Shown: piece after piece, positions 34,182-44,423 of the stretch | How the letters are laid out: every line of letters starts with the position of its first letter | Position numbering within the stretch: position 1 is the stretch's first letter | Assembly: GCA_019426215.1 (NCBI GenBank) | Contig: CM033406.1 | Coordinates: 77,001-141,000, forward strand | DNA: 64,000 nucleotides | DNA from: Buddleja alternifolia | Taxonomy: Eukaryota; Streptophyta; Magnoliopsida; Lamiales; Scrophulariaceae | Direction: 5' to 3' | Program-made: the position numbers and the translations under genes | The notes under the pieces: generated by a model | What the model was told of the DNA's origin: nothing | The model's input: only the letters and a program-made list of their open reading frames with translations | The model's database searches: none

Positions 34182-34722
34182 TTAGTGTGCATTCAACGTC
34201 ATTCATGTTGAAATTCACAATGAATTGCGAAAATTATTTTGGGAGCGATTGGAAATGAGATCGATTTGAAGGTGGATGTCCATGGTGAAATTAAGGGCTT
34301 CAAGCCTCTCAATCATAGAGATTATTCTGAGGATGTGGTCCCCAACCTTCTCTCCTTCTTTCATTCTTGCTCCAAAGTGTTCTTTTGATATGTCATATCG
34401 AGTAGTCCGACTGTGTTCTCCATAGAGTTCCCTCAAGTGCAGCAAGATCTCCTAGACGTCTTAATTTTCTCATGAGAACGTTGGAGATGATTGCTCATCA
34501 AACCGAGTATGTAACCTCTACTTTGACGTCATCCTTACCCCATGTTTCATGGGCAAATCGATCCTCAAAGTTATCAGTATCTGGGACCGGAGTCTTCTCT
34601 TCATCGAGCATATATTCCTAGGCCCTCGAGACTAAGGACTGTCTTTAGATTTCTATGCTAGTCAATAAAATTATGTCCAGTGAGGATATTTTTCTCAAGT
34701 AGAATTGTGAGTGGGTTAACCA
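34182..34722 (-). pseudogene. gag: copia-4 segment C: gag N-terminal part
   Basis: Minus strand from an ATG at 34722: MVNPLTILLEKNILTGHNFI, the usual start for this gag and very close to the copia-5 gag at 63265. After several stops it reads LLHLRELYGEHSRTTRYDIS and MKEGEKVGDHILRIISMIE (frame 34445-34215), then MDIHLQIDLI. It runs up to the cccag duplication of the 6-kb element and continues at 28154. It is dead. Confidence 0.87.
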
Positions 34723-35492
34723 TTATAGAGAGTAATTATCAAACTGCAGAAAATACCAAGATTATTCAATTAGATGTTTTATATTGTTTAAAATAAGTAA
34801 TTTTAAAGTACTTGTACAATTACTTGTCTTCCACTATTTTTCTCAATTATTGTACTCCCACTACAATAATCAGAAAGCTCGCTGGATTGGTTTCATATTA
34901 GGTGATTGAGGTCCTCAATGTCTAGATGGGTTGCAACTTTTTTTGATATATGGCCCATCTAGAAATTGAGGTGGCACCTAGTGCCAGTTAAACCATTTAA
35001 CGATTCAATCCCTTTAGCTCATGAATCAATTAACCGCCACCTTTTTCGATACATAGGTGGTGATTCATCTAAGTCTGTTCCCATCAACTCTTATTGGTCT
35101 AACAATTTAATCTCGTCTTGCAACCTTTTTCGATATATAGGGCGAAATTTTCTTCGACTGAAGGCATCTAATGCACTAAACAAGATTAAGCATAGTACCT
35201 TTATATATATGACCCCCTAATATCGGGACGATGCTATATATAAGATGCAGCCAACTAATTCTAAAGCGTGATGGAGAGCCAGGATATCAAATACCCTTTA
35301 CTTACTTAGTATCATTTGATATAGGGAGAATTAATATCTTGATAGTTTTTATATTTTGGGTCTCACTTTGCACATTAATTTATTAAACACTAGTTATGAA
35401 AATGCAAAGAAAAACGCCTAGCAATTTCTAACAACACACACACATACGGGCTTTAATCTAGATTGTCTCGAGCCAACGAGTCAATCGGGGAG
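34723..35492 (-). other. copia-4 leader, gag-proximal part
   Basis: No coding sequence is visible. On the minus strand it holds the word TGCAAAGTGAGACC (about 35374-35358), three stem-loops (35149-35109, 35068-35021, 34963-34921), the palindrome ATTGAGGACCTCAAT (34919-34905) and a 3'-splice-site-like TATTTTCTGCAG about 25 nt before the gag ATG. The copia-5 leader has the same order of parts at the same distance from gag. Confidence 0.75.
34905..35149 (-). ncRNA. Candidate structured leader RNA: three serial stem-loops plus a palindrome (copia-4 copy)
   Basis: On the minus strand, SL1 pairs AATTTCG with CGAGATT (one G-U). SL2 pairs ATGAATCA with TGATTCAT, with an inner CCACC/GGTGG. SL3 pairs TCTAGATGGG with CCCATCTAGA (10 bp). 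The loops have the form CC-TATATATCGAAAAA-GGTTGCAA or close variants; the SL2 loop ends in GCGG. The 15-nt palindrome follows. Structure and function are inferred. Confidence 0.55.
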
Positions 35493-38208
35493 TGTAACGC
35501 CCGAACTTAAGGTGGCACGATAATAACTTAACGATACATTCTCAAGGATAAAGGCTAGCAGCAGAATTAAATGCACAAAATATCATCATCGTTTAGCCTA
35601 ATACAAACCCATACTACATATAATCATCATATATCATGTCTAACATGTCGAGAAAATTGCTAACGATGGAAGTCAAAATAACTATTATAAAAGTTCCCCG
35701 AAAGGTATGTCAAGCTATTGCCACCCGCTCTTGCCCATGACTGGAAGGAAAAGAAAATACGTAAGCAAAGGCTTAGTGAGTGCCAGTGTACGTGTGGAAG
35801 GAGCTTAAAATAGTTTTTTTTTACCCCAAAAGGATAAATTAATGAGGTGAAATCAATAATAGTTTCTATTTTTCAAACACTCATTAAAAGGCGAGTAAGA
35901 ATGACATTTGCGTTCAAGCAGTAGCTGGTATGACACCAGGATCTTAGTATACATACGATAAAGTTTTAATCAAAGATCATTTAAAACATGTTTGAAAAAT
36001 GAATTTACGTCATGGTAACAATGGAAAACGAGCGGCATGATATTTAAGTTTTAAAACATGCATTTTTAAAAGTGTGCAGTCAATGTAAGTACCACGTACA
36101 AGACTCAATGCAAGTATCATCTACAAGACTCAATGCAAGTATCATGTACAAGACATGTTTAAGTAACACGTACATGTCACGCTTAAGCAGTAGGGGGCCA
36201 TGTTAGCAATACTATCGCGTCCGATGATTTACCCATAGCACTTTGGGTCCCTCTGCTTCTTCTTTATCACCCCTGAACATGTGGCTTAAAAGCCATCACC
36301 TTATACCTCCCCACGCAGGCTCGCGATGCCCGATTTGGTCATATCCGGAATATGCCACACGATAAATGACCCATGCACCCTCAGAGCACTCCGTCCTAGG
36401 TGCATGGATCTGGACGTGGATAGTGGGAACTGTTTAAGACCGCAAGCCCATGCTTGACCGGCCGAACCCTGCCCTATCCATCGCCCGACCTTGGGCCCAA
36501 CACAACCACGCAAGATGAAACATGTCACAAGAACACCATCATGGGAAATGATCACAATACAAGGCCAAGTGCAATGACTTTTTCAAAACCCATGATTCAA
36601 AGTTTAAGTGATACCCATGCTTTCAAAATATGCAATTAAAATGATTAAGAATCTGCGCAAATAGTTGTGCATGACTGCAAAAATGATCACAATTCGGTGA
36701 TAATTGAATATTCAAAAGTATTATGCTCCAATCTCTTTTGAAATGAGAATTTACGATAGACCCATAGATAAGCATTAATATATATATATATATATCATTT
36801 TAAAACTATTTCCTTCCAGTTTTGAAAATAGTACTAATTTTGGAGGCACTCACACTACGTCCAAGCTTATACGGCGTTGTCCTCGTTCGTCTCACCAACA
36901 ACACCTGCTAAGCGAAAATTATATCAGAAACTCATTTTCTAACTCGTCTAAAGTCTACCCGGGGTAGTCTATGAGGTCCTAATAACTATAAAAACATGCC
37001 CAACAAGTTACCTTAATGAAAACTAGGCTTAATTTCAATCTTCCCCAAAAGGTCGATAAGAGGCATAAAAACAGATTTGTGCAGTTTTAGTGTATGAATT
37101 GTTAAAAATCATAAACTCAATAATTGTGGGTAATGTTTTTTCATAAATGTTCTAAATTTGTTAAAAGACCTTAGATAAATGTTTCAAAGGTAAATGGTCA
37201 CTTAAAATGTGGCTATTTTACTCAAAACCGAAGTAAAATTGGGTTCAATTTTTACTGTGGCAGTATTACTTTAAAATTCATATAAAATCACCATTTAATC
37301 AAATAAGCCCCAATTTCATACACAACAACCCCAATACGTATTATTATACCCTGTAAAATTTTGAAATCAAAATGAAGTTTGTAAGAACCCCAAATGATGT
37401 CTCAAACAAACATTTTGAAATCCCGTGAGGCTTCTGGCAGCCTATACTTAACAATTTCCATAATTCACATTACAACTCCAAAAATCTCACAAAATTCCAG
37501 AGCTATTTTAGACATGCAGTAACATACACAGTAAAAGGTTTGAACTCAAATAACATTTCCTCATTTCGATACAATTCTTCAAAATCAGTAGCAGATTTAA
37601 AGACCCAACTTAAAATTGTCATGCATGTGTGATTTCTTCATTTAAGCCTTTAGGTTAGTTACTATAAATTGTAAATTTAAGCTTAAAACTCATAGATCTA
37701 CTCTTCTAATACACATGCAATAACATTTTCAAAGCAAATTTGGCCTCTACCATTACCTACTAATCTAAGTTCAAAGAATTACAAGTTACCTTTAATGCTA
37801 CCAACAAGTGTGAAGATGGTTGAGGTTGAAGCTAATATACTAATTTATATCTATATATATCTATCTTGAATGGAAGGATGAAGAGAGGTTGAAGATGATG
37901 AAAATGGAGAAGAAGAGTTGAAGAGATATATGCTTGTAAAGAAATGATGAAGTTAAGGCATATTATATATATATATATATATATATATAGTGTGATGGTG
38001 GTGGTGGTGGTCGGTCAAGCCCCACTTTCAACCTTTTTTTTTTTAATTTTTTTATTATAGTGTGAAATGAAAGTGGAATACTAAATCCTTTAATTTACCT
38101 AAGATGTATAATCTAATATCTCCCTTGAACATATGCTTAAGGTCCTAGGCCTTGTCCTAATGCTTTAAATATAGAAACTAGTCGACTAAAAAAAAACTCG
38201 GTATCACA
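35493..38208 (-). mobile_element. Solo LTR S2, gypsy-type (Tekay/Del-like), 2716 bp
   Basis: On the minus strand it runs TGTGATACCG..GGGCGTTACA. The TSD gggag is perfect (35488-35492 and 38209-38213). No coding domain lies inside. It contains a 24-bp tandem 'tacaagactcaatgcaagtatcat' of about 2.7 copies (36089-36170), a (TA)n at about 36776-36796, a longer (TA)n at about 37963-37989 and a (TGG)n beside it. Size and termini resemble S1; the lineage is an inference. Confidence 0.8.
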
Positions 38209-38213
38209 GGGAG

Positions 38214-39358
38214 GGGTTCTAATCTATTACAAAAGAGATCCTTGACTCCGCTCCAAGTTCACCACCGTCTTCTCTCCTTATTGGACCTATCTAACATTTT
38301 TATTACAATGGTACATGCCTATACAATTGTTCTAAATAAAAATAAAGATACAAATTGGGTGGCTCAAACTCCGGCCCAATACAACCCAGATAAGAAAAAG
38401 AAACCAACCCCAAGCCCACACGAGGTGTCAACATCACATAATGATAAGAAAAACACATAATCAAATTAAACACATATATGAATACTATTAAATCTTATTT
38501 ATTATTTAATTAAATCCAATTTAATTAATTTTTCAAAAATAAATCCAATTTATTTTGAATTTTAATGTTAATGGGCCAAGCCCAAACATTTGCTCTAATC
38601 CAATTAAAGTGGACTTCATCAAATAGAGCCCAACATGGGTGAGATAATTTAAAAGCGGAATTAAACTCTAATTAAATCCAATTCCAAATTAATTTAGGCC
38701 AACCCTATTTAATTTAATCCATAAATTAAAGCAAGCCCAACAAGCTTTATTTAGTCATTTAAATTCAATTTATATACCAGGGATTAAATTTGATGATTAA
38801 TTTTAAGTGGCTAATAAATTCAATTTTGTCCTTAGAAAAATCCAATTTTTCAAATAAACTAATTAAAATTAATCTAATTTAATCTCACTTAAAATTCAAA
38901 TTATAAATAAAGTGATGAAAATTAAATCCAATTTTAAAATTGAAAATTTTTTTATGGGGCTTTTAATTTTAAAATTAATTCACAAAAAATAATTTTAAAA
39001 CTGCTAATTGAGCTTAAGCCCAATTTTATTTTCAAAAGCATCCATTAAATTCAAAATATATGCAACGGACTAAATGGGCCAAGCCCCAATTCAAAAAATT
39101 AATTTTAAAACTTGTAGGATTAATTTTTAAAGGTCCGGCTCGGACTGACAAAAATCAAAACACACGGTGCTACCCTAGCTGGCAGCGCCCACAGCCACAC
39201 ACACACGCCGCGCGCACAGCACGATGCCGTGTGATTGAATGCACGATGATGTACGTGTGATAATCTTCACTCAGGACCGTTATAGTTACGACAGCCATCC
39301 ACCGGGGCTTCGGTCGCCGCCTTCCCTTTCATCAGATCACCAACTTTCTTGACCTTCC
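38214..39358 (-). other. copia-4 leader, distal part
   Basis: This is AT-rich sequence with 'gggccaagccc' words and, at 39130-39230, a GC-rich part with alternating CA/CG. In reverse complement it resembles the copia-5 leader at about 60960-61400 in style and word content (aattaaatcc, gggccc-type words). No gene is seen. The first 250 bp (38214-38460) could not be matched to anything. The PBS and 5' LTR of copia-4 are missing, presumably lost where copia-5 begins. Confidence 0.5.
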
Positions 39359-40137
39359 TGTTAGGATTATGCCCTCAGATGCCTTAGAGGATACTATGAA
39401 TAGGGCATCTATCTTGTATTGAACTTAAATGTTACTTATAATAAAAGACATCATTTAAGTTTTCACTTAATTCTTATCTGCATCTATAAGTTGTGTAAAA
39501 CATTTTGTCCATGTTTTCAGTGCGATCCCTCTACTTCCTATGGGATAGGAAGAGTCGCACTAGAGAGATCGATCTTGAATACTAAAACAAGTTCGCAAGT
39601 AATATGAAGTCTTTAATGGACAAATAAAGACTTTGAATACTTGTACAATCTTAGCTCCTACATGGGAGTACCTGTCTAGTATCATGGGATGAGAGGAGAT
39701 TAAGATTGTAGGCACATCAGTGGAACTGATATGCTCGAACACGACTCGCATGGGTTCTGTCACATGGGTTTTCACTCTGTGACTGTCAATAACAGAACTG
39801 ATTATGCGTAATAGGTATATGTGAACCTTTGACCTGAAGTATCAGGCTGAAGATGCACTTGTGACGTCAAGTCTTTCACTAGAGTAGTTAGACCCAATTC
39901 ACCCGTTGGTAGGGTCAACCTCGAAATGCGGACTTGATGGGCAAGTGGTAGTCTTAGCAAATATCTAAAAGGGATTTGTTCTCTCATAAGTGAATGAAAA
40001 TGTACCCAATATAATTATAGATAAATAGAGATCAAAGTTTTTGGCCAAACAAACGAGACCATTGTGCTAGGCACCAAATCGATCTCAATGATCTCGTATT
40101 ATTATAATTTATACAGATGGTCAAGTCCAGATGTATT
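39359..40137 (+). repeat. copia-5 5' LTR, first half
   Basis: It starts TGTTAGGATTATGCCCTCAG and is colinear with 63473-64000 from about 39450 on (near-identical phrases such as 'taggtatatgtgaacctttgacc'). It ends where gypsy LTR sequence begins in mid-LTR near 40138. Confidence 0.8.
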
Positions 40138-40902
40138 CTTCTATTCCTCCATTATTGAACATGAGTATTTTTATGTTTATTCAATTTATTTCTTGTTTTT
40201 CTTTAATTATGCATAGCTAAATTATTTTCTAGGGTTTAAGATATAGTCTTGCGTATTAATTTGGATTATTGATAATTTAAGGATTTGATTCTTGTTTTGT
40301 TTATCTATTATTGAGTGTTTAATACTTGTAATTTCTTGATCACCAATTGCATGATTTAAGATGAATTAAGAAGTACCGGGTGGTGAATTAGTTTATCGGT
40401 TCAGATTTAATAGACATGTGTAAATTACATAATAGGGATATTAGTAATTTTGCATGAGACTAGTTAAACAATATTCATAGAACTTAATGAATTCATCTAA
40501 CTTAGCTATTGATCATGGGAGTGACGGTAACGAATTTAGTTGGGTACCCATGAAGATCTCGGGAGAGTATTCATGTATTTAAGAAAATTGGGCCTTTAAC
40601 TTAAGCAAGAATGATAATCCATTGAAAGTCAATAATCCATAGAAATACCTTGATGAAATCTTAATCCCTAGGCTTTTTGTTAATTGATTATTCGTGTTAA
40701 TTATCTCTATTTGAATTAATTTAATTAATTCTGCTTTTATTAATATTTGCTTTTAATTAGTTTAAAAATTCACATCTCTTATAATCCATAGTTTAAATAA
40801 TAGGATAAACTTTGTTTGGTACTTGATAACCTTCCCTGTGGAGACGATCTTACTTTTCACTAGATTATTTTTTCGATTCCATGTTGTTACGGACGATTAA
40901 CA
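40138..40902 (+). repeat. Gypsy LTR copy A, 5'-truncated
   Basis: It matches 51005-51766 and 59080-59848 closely and ends ..GGACGATTAACA. The first ~530 bp of the LTR are absent. TTCCCTGTGGAGACGAT occurs at 40832-40848 near its end. Confidence 0.88.
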
Positions 40903-40905
40903 AAT

Positions 40906-40923
40906 TGGCGCCGTTGCTGGGGA
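40906..40923 (+). other. Primer binding site of gypsy copy 1 (tRNA-Asp type)
   Basis: TGGCGCCGTTGCTGGGGA lies 3 nt after the LTR. One base differs from the GCCGGGG form seen at 51770. Confidence 0.85.
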
Positions 40924-41044
40924 AGGCGACAAATAGTCAATATCAATAACAAGTTGATTCTTATTGACATTTTTCTTTATTTATTTCCTTTTGTTTTGGA
41001 TTTTTATTTGTTTGAAGTTTGATACTTGAAATTATTGTTTTAGA

Positions 41045-41938
41045 ATGGCTGAGGAGCAGAGAACTCTCCGGGATTATGCTACACCAACATATCAGAACTT
41101 CACCTCCAGGATAGCGGTACGAAATGTTCAAGCAAATACCTTTGAGTTGAAGCTGGCTATCATTCAGATGCTACAACACTTTGCCTTTAAGGGAGATATT
41201 GAGAGGGAGGATCCTCTTTCCCATCTAGGGAATTTTCTGGAAATCTGCAATACTTTCAAGATGAATGGCGTTACTGAGGATGCCATAAGACTGCGACTCT
41301 TCCCATTGTCCCTGTCTAAAAGAGCTAAGGAGTGGCTGAAAAACCAACCGGCAAATAAGTTCACAACTTGGGCTGATTTGTCGACTGCGTTTCTCACCAA
41401 GTATTTTTCCCCAGCTAAGACTGCTCAGTTAAGGAATGCAATCACATGATTCATGCAAACCGATAGTGAAACCCTCTATCAAACATGGGAAAGATATAAA
41501 GAACTACTTAGAAAGTGCCCACATCACTGTATTCCTAGTTGGATGCTTGTGCAGACTTTCTACAATGGTCTGTCACAAAGTATCCGGATGAATATCAATG
41601 GCAAAGAATCCGGATGATGCATTAGCTCTTATGGACGAGATGACATCCAATACATATCAGTGGGCGAGTGATAGTCGTGCTGCAAAGAAAACACCGGGCA
41701 TGCACAATGTAGATGACATTACATTGCTCAATGCTAACATTGAAGCACTTGTCAAGCACATGGAGGGACTCAAGGGAAATGTTAGTGCAGTATCTCAGCC
41801 CACATTAGCCTGTGATATTTGTGGGGCACCTCATATGGCTACTGATTTCCCACTCATCGAGCAAGCTAATTGTTTATCCAATCAAAATAAGCATCAAGGA
41901 ATCTGGAATTACAGGTTGGACAATTGGCAAGTTCTATG
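41045..41938 (+). pseudogene. gag: Gypsy copy 1 gag
   Basis: The ATG at 41045 starts MAEEQRTLRDYATPTYQNFT, a start also present at 51915. The capsid (Retrotrans_gag type) shows LGNFLEICNTFKMNGVTEDA, LRLFPLSLSKRAKEWLKNQP and FLTKYFSPAKTAQLRNAIT. A TGA interrupts at 41447-41449. Later parts: FMQTDSETLYQTWERYKELL, AKNPDDALALMDEM, then CDICGAPHMATDFPLIEQAN, a zinc-knuckle remnant whose last Cys is Phe. A small deletion near 41595 and a larger one (about 230 bp) near 41900 are seen against copy 2. Confidence 0.88.
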
Positions 41939-42149
41939 AATTCGAGGTCAAACGGCACACTGCCTAGCCAAACAGAGGAGAATCCGAGAGGACATTGTAA
42001 TGCAGTGACTCTGATAAACGAAAATACAATTGAAGAATTTGAGCCACATGTTGTACACAGAGATGAACTTGTGACGAAAGATAATTCGGTCTTTGAACCT
42101 TCTGACAAGGTTGAACCAGAAAAGGTTATACTGAAGCTATATGTGATGC

Positions 42150-43040
42150 CGTATGTTCTTCCAATTCCATTTCCCCAAAGGTTGCAATACTAGAGGTTGG
42201 ACAAGCAGCAAGAGAAATTTTCTTCAAGTACTTAGACTGTTGCACATCAATATTCCGTACACATATGCTCAGACTCAGATGCCTGCATGTATGAAGTTTC
42301 TCAAGGAGCTATTGAGCAACAAAAAGAAATTAAAAGACGTTGAAACAATCTCCTCGAATGAAGAATGCAATGCCATAATCCAACAAAACATTCCTCCGAA
42401 GTTAAAGGATCCAGGGAGTTTTTCACTTCCTTGCACTATTGGAAAATTTCACTTTGATAAAGCACTTTTTGATTTAGGAGCTAGCGCTAGTCTAATGCCT
42501 TATTCAATTTGCAAGAAATTAGGCTTTCAAAAGCTTAAAAGCACAAATATGTCACTTCAACTGGCGGATAGGAGCATAAAGTGTCATCGACGTGCGTGCT
42601 AGCAAGCTAGCGTTGAACATTGGCGATGAGAAGGTGGAGTTCGACTTAAATAAGGTGATGCAATCTCCAACGTTTGATGAAAAATGTTGTTCGGTGGATG
42701 TGATAGAAGAGGCCATCAAAAAAGAAATTTTGCAAGGTAATAGAGATCCATTAGAGTCACATCCCATAACACCCCCTACACCGAATGTAAAACTTAAACC
42801 TTTTCCACCACATTTCAGGTACGTTTTTCTTAGAAACAATGAGTTTTTATCGGTTATTGTAACTACAATTTGAATACCAGAAATGGACCTATGGTTAAGT
42901 ATTTGAAATGGAAGAAAGACGGAATAGGTTGGAATATTTCTGATATGAAAAGAATTAAATGTGCTTTGTATTTTTCAGGCGATGATGATCCTCGAGTGGA
43001 AGCAATTCCCTCGCCAAAACTCAACAATAATTTCGTCTAA
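42150..43040 (+). pseudogene. pro: Gypsy copy 1 protease region with truncated RT start
   Basis: MPACMKFLKELLSNKKKL leads to LKDPGSFSLPCTIGKFHFDK and the retropepsin-like site DLGASASLMP (42471 onward). About 165 bp are deleted near 42585 compared with copy 2. The frame then reads PPHFRYVFLRNNEF (the usual link to RT), GIGWNISDMK, and turns into unrelated residues ending at TAA 43038-43040. In Athila/Tat polyproteins the IGW-ISD-K motif is followed by the RT palm. Here RT, RNase H and integrase are simply absent. Confidence 0.85.
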
Positions 43041-43602
43041 GTCAAGCTAATGACATTCAACAAGTGCTGCTTGGGAGGCAACCCAAGAGTTTTTTTTGTT
43101 TTTGTCATCGTCGTTTTCTTCCCTTTTCTTTTGTTGTTTTCAATATTTTATGTTTGGATTTTTTTTTTCTCTTTTTGGTGCTCAAGTACTTTACTAATGC
43201 AAGTTATTGTTGTTGCAGGTCAAAAACTTGAAAAACGAGATGCATAGGTTATTATACAATGTAATTCAAGTGCACAATTGTGCTAATTTTAGCAACACTA
43301 TGCAAAATTTTTGCATTTTCAGAAAAAAAAAAAACAAACAAAATTTGGGCGCACAGTTGTGCTATTTTTCAGCACAGCTATGCAAAAATTTCGCACAAAA
43401 TTGAACAAGCCGTGCACAACTGTGCAATTTTCGTGCACAATTGTGCAAAAAGTTCGCACTTTTGCACTCCAAAAAAAAATTCAAAATTTGAAAAATTGGG
43501 TCAAAATCCCCAATTCACCCAACATAAACTCCAAGCCCTCAATTTCAGCCAAAACCCATCTCTCTCTCTAGTTTTTCAGCCATCTCCCCAACACAGCTGC
43601 CG
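43041..43602 (+). other. Gypsy copy 1, non-coding part with GCACA palindromes
   Basis: After the stop comes the CTTGGG hairpin (43070-43087) and a long T-rich stretch (43090-43185). Then four GCACA-NN-TGTGC palindromes lie within 175 bp: 43272-43283, 43351-43362, 43414-43425 and 43435-43446. A pyrimidine-rich part follows to 43570. No gene is seen. Confidence 0.7.
43070..43087 (+). promoter_or_regulatory. CTTGGG-AGGCAA-CCCAAG hairpin (gypsy copy 1)
   Basis: A perfect 6-bp stem around AGGCAA, in the same conserved 49-nt context (43039-43087) as 31257-31305 (minus) and 56008-56056. It lies just after the stop of the protease frame. Confidence 0.75.
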
Positions 43603-43891
43603 TTGACCATCTTCCACCGGAGCCACGCCGCCGCCGCCATCATCTCAAAAACCCAGCCGCCGCCGCAACATCCCAAAAAGCCGCCACCGCAACATCTCAA
43701 TTGTCTCCACCAGCCGCCGCCGCAACATCACATCACCGCCGCGGTCTCATCTTTCTTCCTACATCACGTGCGACCAAGCGCGACTCACTACCACCACCGT
43801 CATCTCTACTCCGCCGCCGTAATCCTCAACCGTCACCGCGCCGCCATACCCCAGCCTGAACCGCTGCGCACCGGTCGCGATCCCACAGCTC
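43603..43891 (+). pseudogene. GC-rich, Pro/His-rich frame of gypsy copy 1, first part
   Basis: This is a sharp shift to CCGCCGCC-rich sequence with one open frame rich in Pro, His, Gln and Ala (QPPPQHPKKPPPQH). It is cut at 43891 by copia-B, and the same frame stays open on the other side (48893 onward). It may be a GC-rich leader rather than protein; I see no domain. Athila-type elements carry an env-like or other ORF at this place, which is the best guess for what followed. Confidence 0.45.
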
Positions 43892-44381
43892 TGATGGGTT
43901 TAAAGTGTGGAGACAAATCAAGGTGCCAAAGGAAGAAGAAATTGAGCCGGAACGGCGCCCAGGCGCGACCATATACGCGCCCAGGCGCGGCACGCAAGAG
44001 AAGAGCCGAGGCTACTGTCGGCGGCGCCCAGGCGTGGCCATAACGGCACTTAGGCGCGGGTACAATGGCGCCCAGGTGTGGCTTTTCGGCACCTAGGCGT
44101 GGGTCCGACGCTGGGAGCGTTAATTTTACGCGGTTTTGTGTAATTTTGGCAAATTTTGAGTTACCTACTTGGTTTAGGTTATTATATCTTAGTCTCCAAG
44201 TGTATAACATATAAGTAGATGAAATTCTCTTCATTGTAATGTATCTCTCTCACAAGTATAATAAAATCTCTCTAGCATATGTCCGTGGACGTAGGCAATT
44301 TGCCGAACCACGTAAAATCGTTGTCTCCTTTTCTTGCTTCTCTTTACTTTTAAGTTCGTTTATGCGCATTGATTCCTAACA
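43892..44381 (+). repeat. 5' LTR of copia-B
   Basis: It is 490 bp and GC-rich in its first 220 bp, with repeated ggcgcccaggcg words (about 43953-44105), and AT-rich after that. It matches 48403-48892. Confidence 0.93.
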
Positions 44382-44383
44382 AC

Positions 44384-44396
44384 TGGTATCAAGAGC
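44384..44396 (+). other. Primer binding site of copia-B (tRNA-iMet type)
   Basis: TGGTATCAAGAGC lies 2 nt after the LTR. It is close to the plant copia consensus TGGTATCAGAGC. Confidence 0.9.
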
Positions 44397-44423
44397 ACGG
44401 GTTAAATCAATCGGTGTGAATCA

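Larger units (their letters stand above)
12571..39358 (-). mobile_element. copia-4: antisense Ty1/copia element split by three insertions
   Basis: Read on the minus strand the pieces follow on: leader (39358-38214 and 35492-34723), gag start (34722-34182), gag end plus protease (28154-27414), then integrase to early RT (13750-12571). Each gap is an independent element with its own TSD: gggag, cccag and tctaa. The copy is truncated in early RT next to the copia-2 LTR, and its own LTRs were not found. Its leader shares several motifs with that of copia-5, so the two belong to one family. Confidence 0.85.

Noticed and set aside
36454..36639. Frames in the GC-richer part of solo LTR S2 (36301-36639, both strands)
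   Set aside because: Short, overlapping on both strands, no recognisable protein.
36860..36900. Further AGGA hairpin candidate (gaacgaggacaacg on the minus strand)
   Set aside because: The bases flanking AGGA do not pair, so it does not fit the hairpin model.
38242..38460. 72-residue frame next to solo LTR S2
   Set aside because: No domain and no support from the neighbouring leader sequence; left as unassigned DNA.
43603..43891. Host Pro-rich gene
   Set aside because: It lies between gypsy internal sequences on both sides, and its frame continues beyond copia-B; there is no exon structure or domain.
43833..44234. Minus-strand frame in the copia-B LTR, with a near copy at 48302-48744
   Set aside because: LTR repeat in the wrong orientation; the frame follows from GC-rich tandem words.
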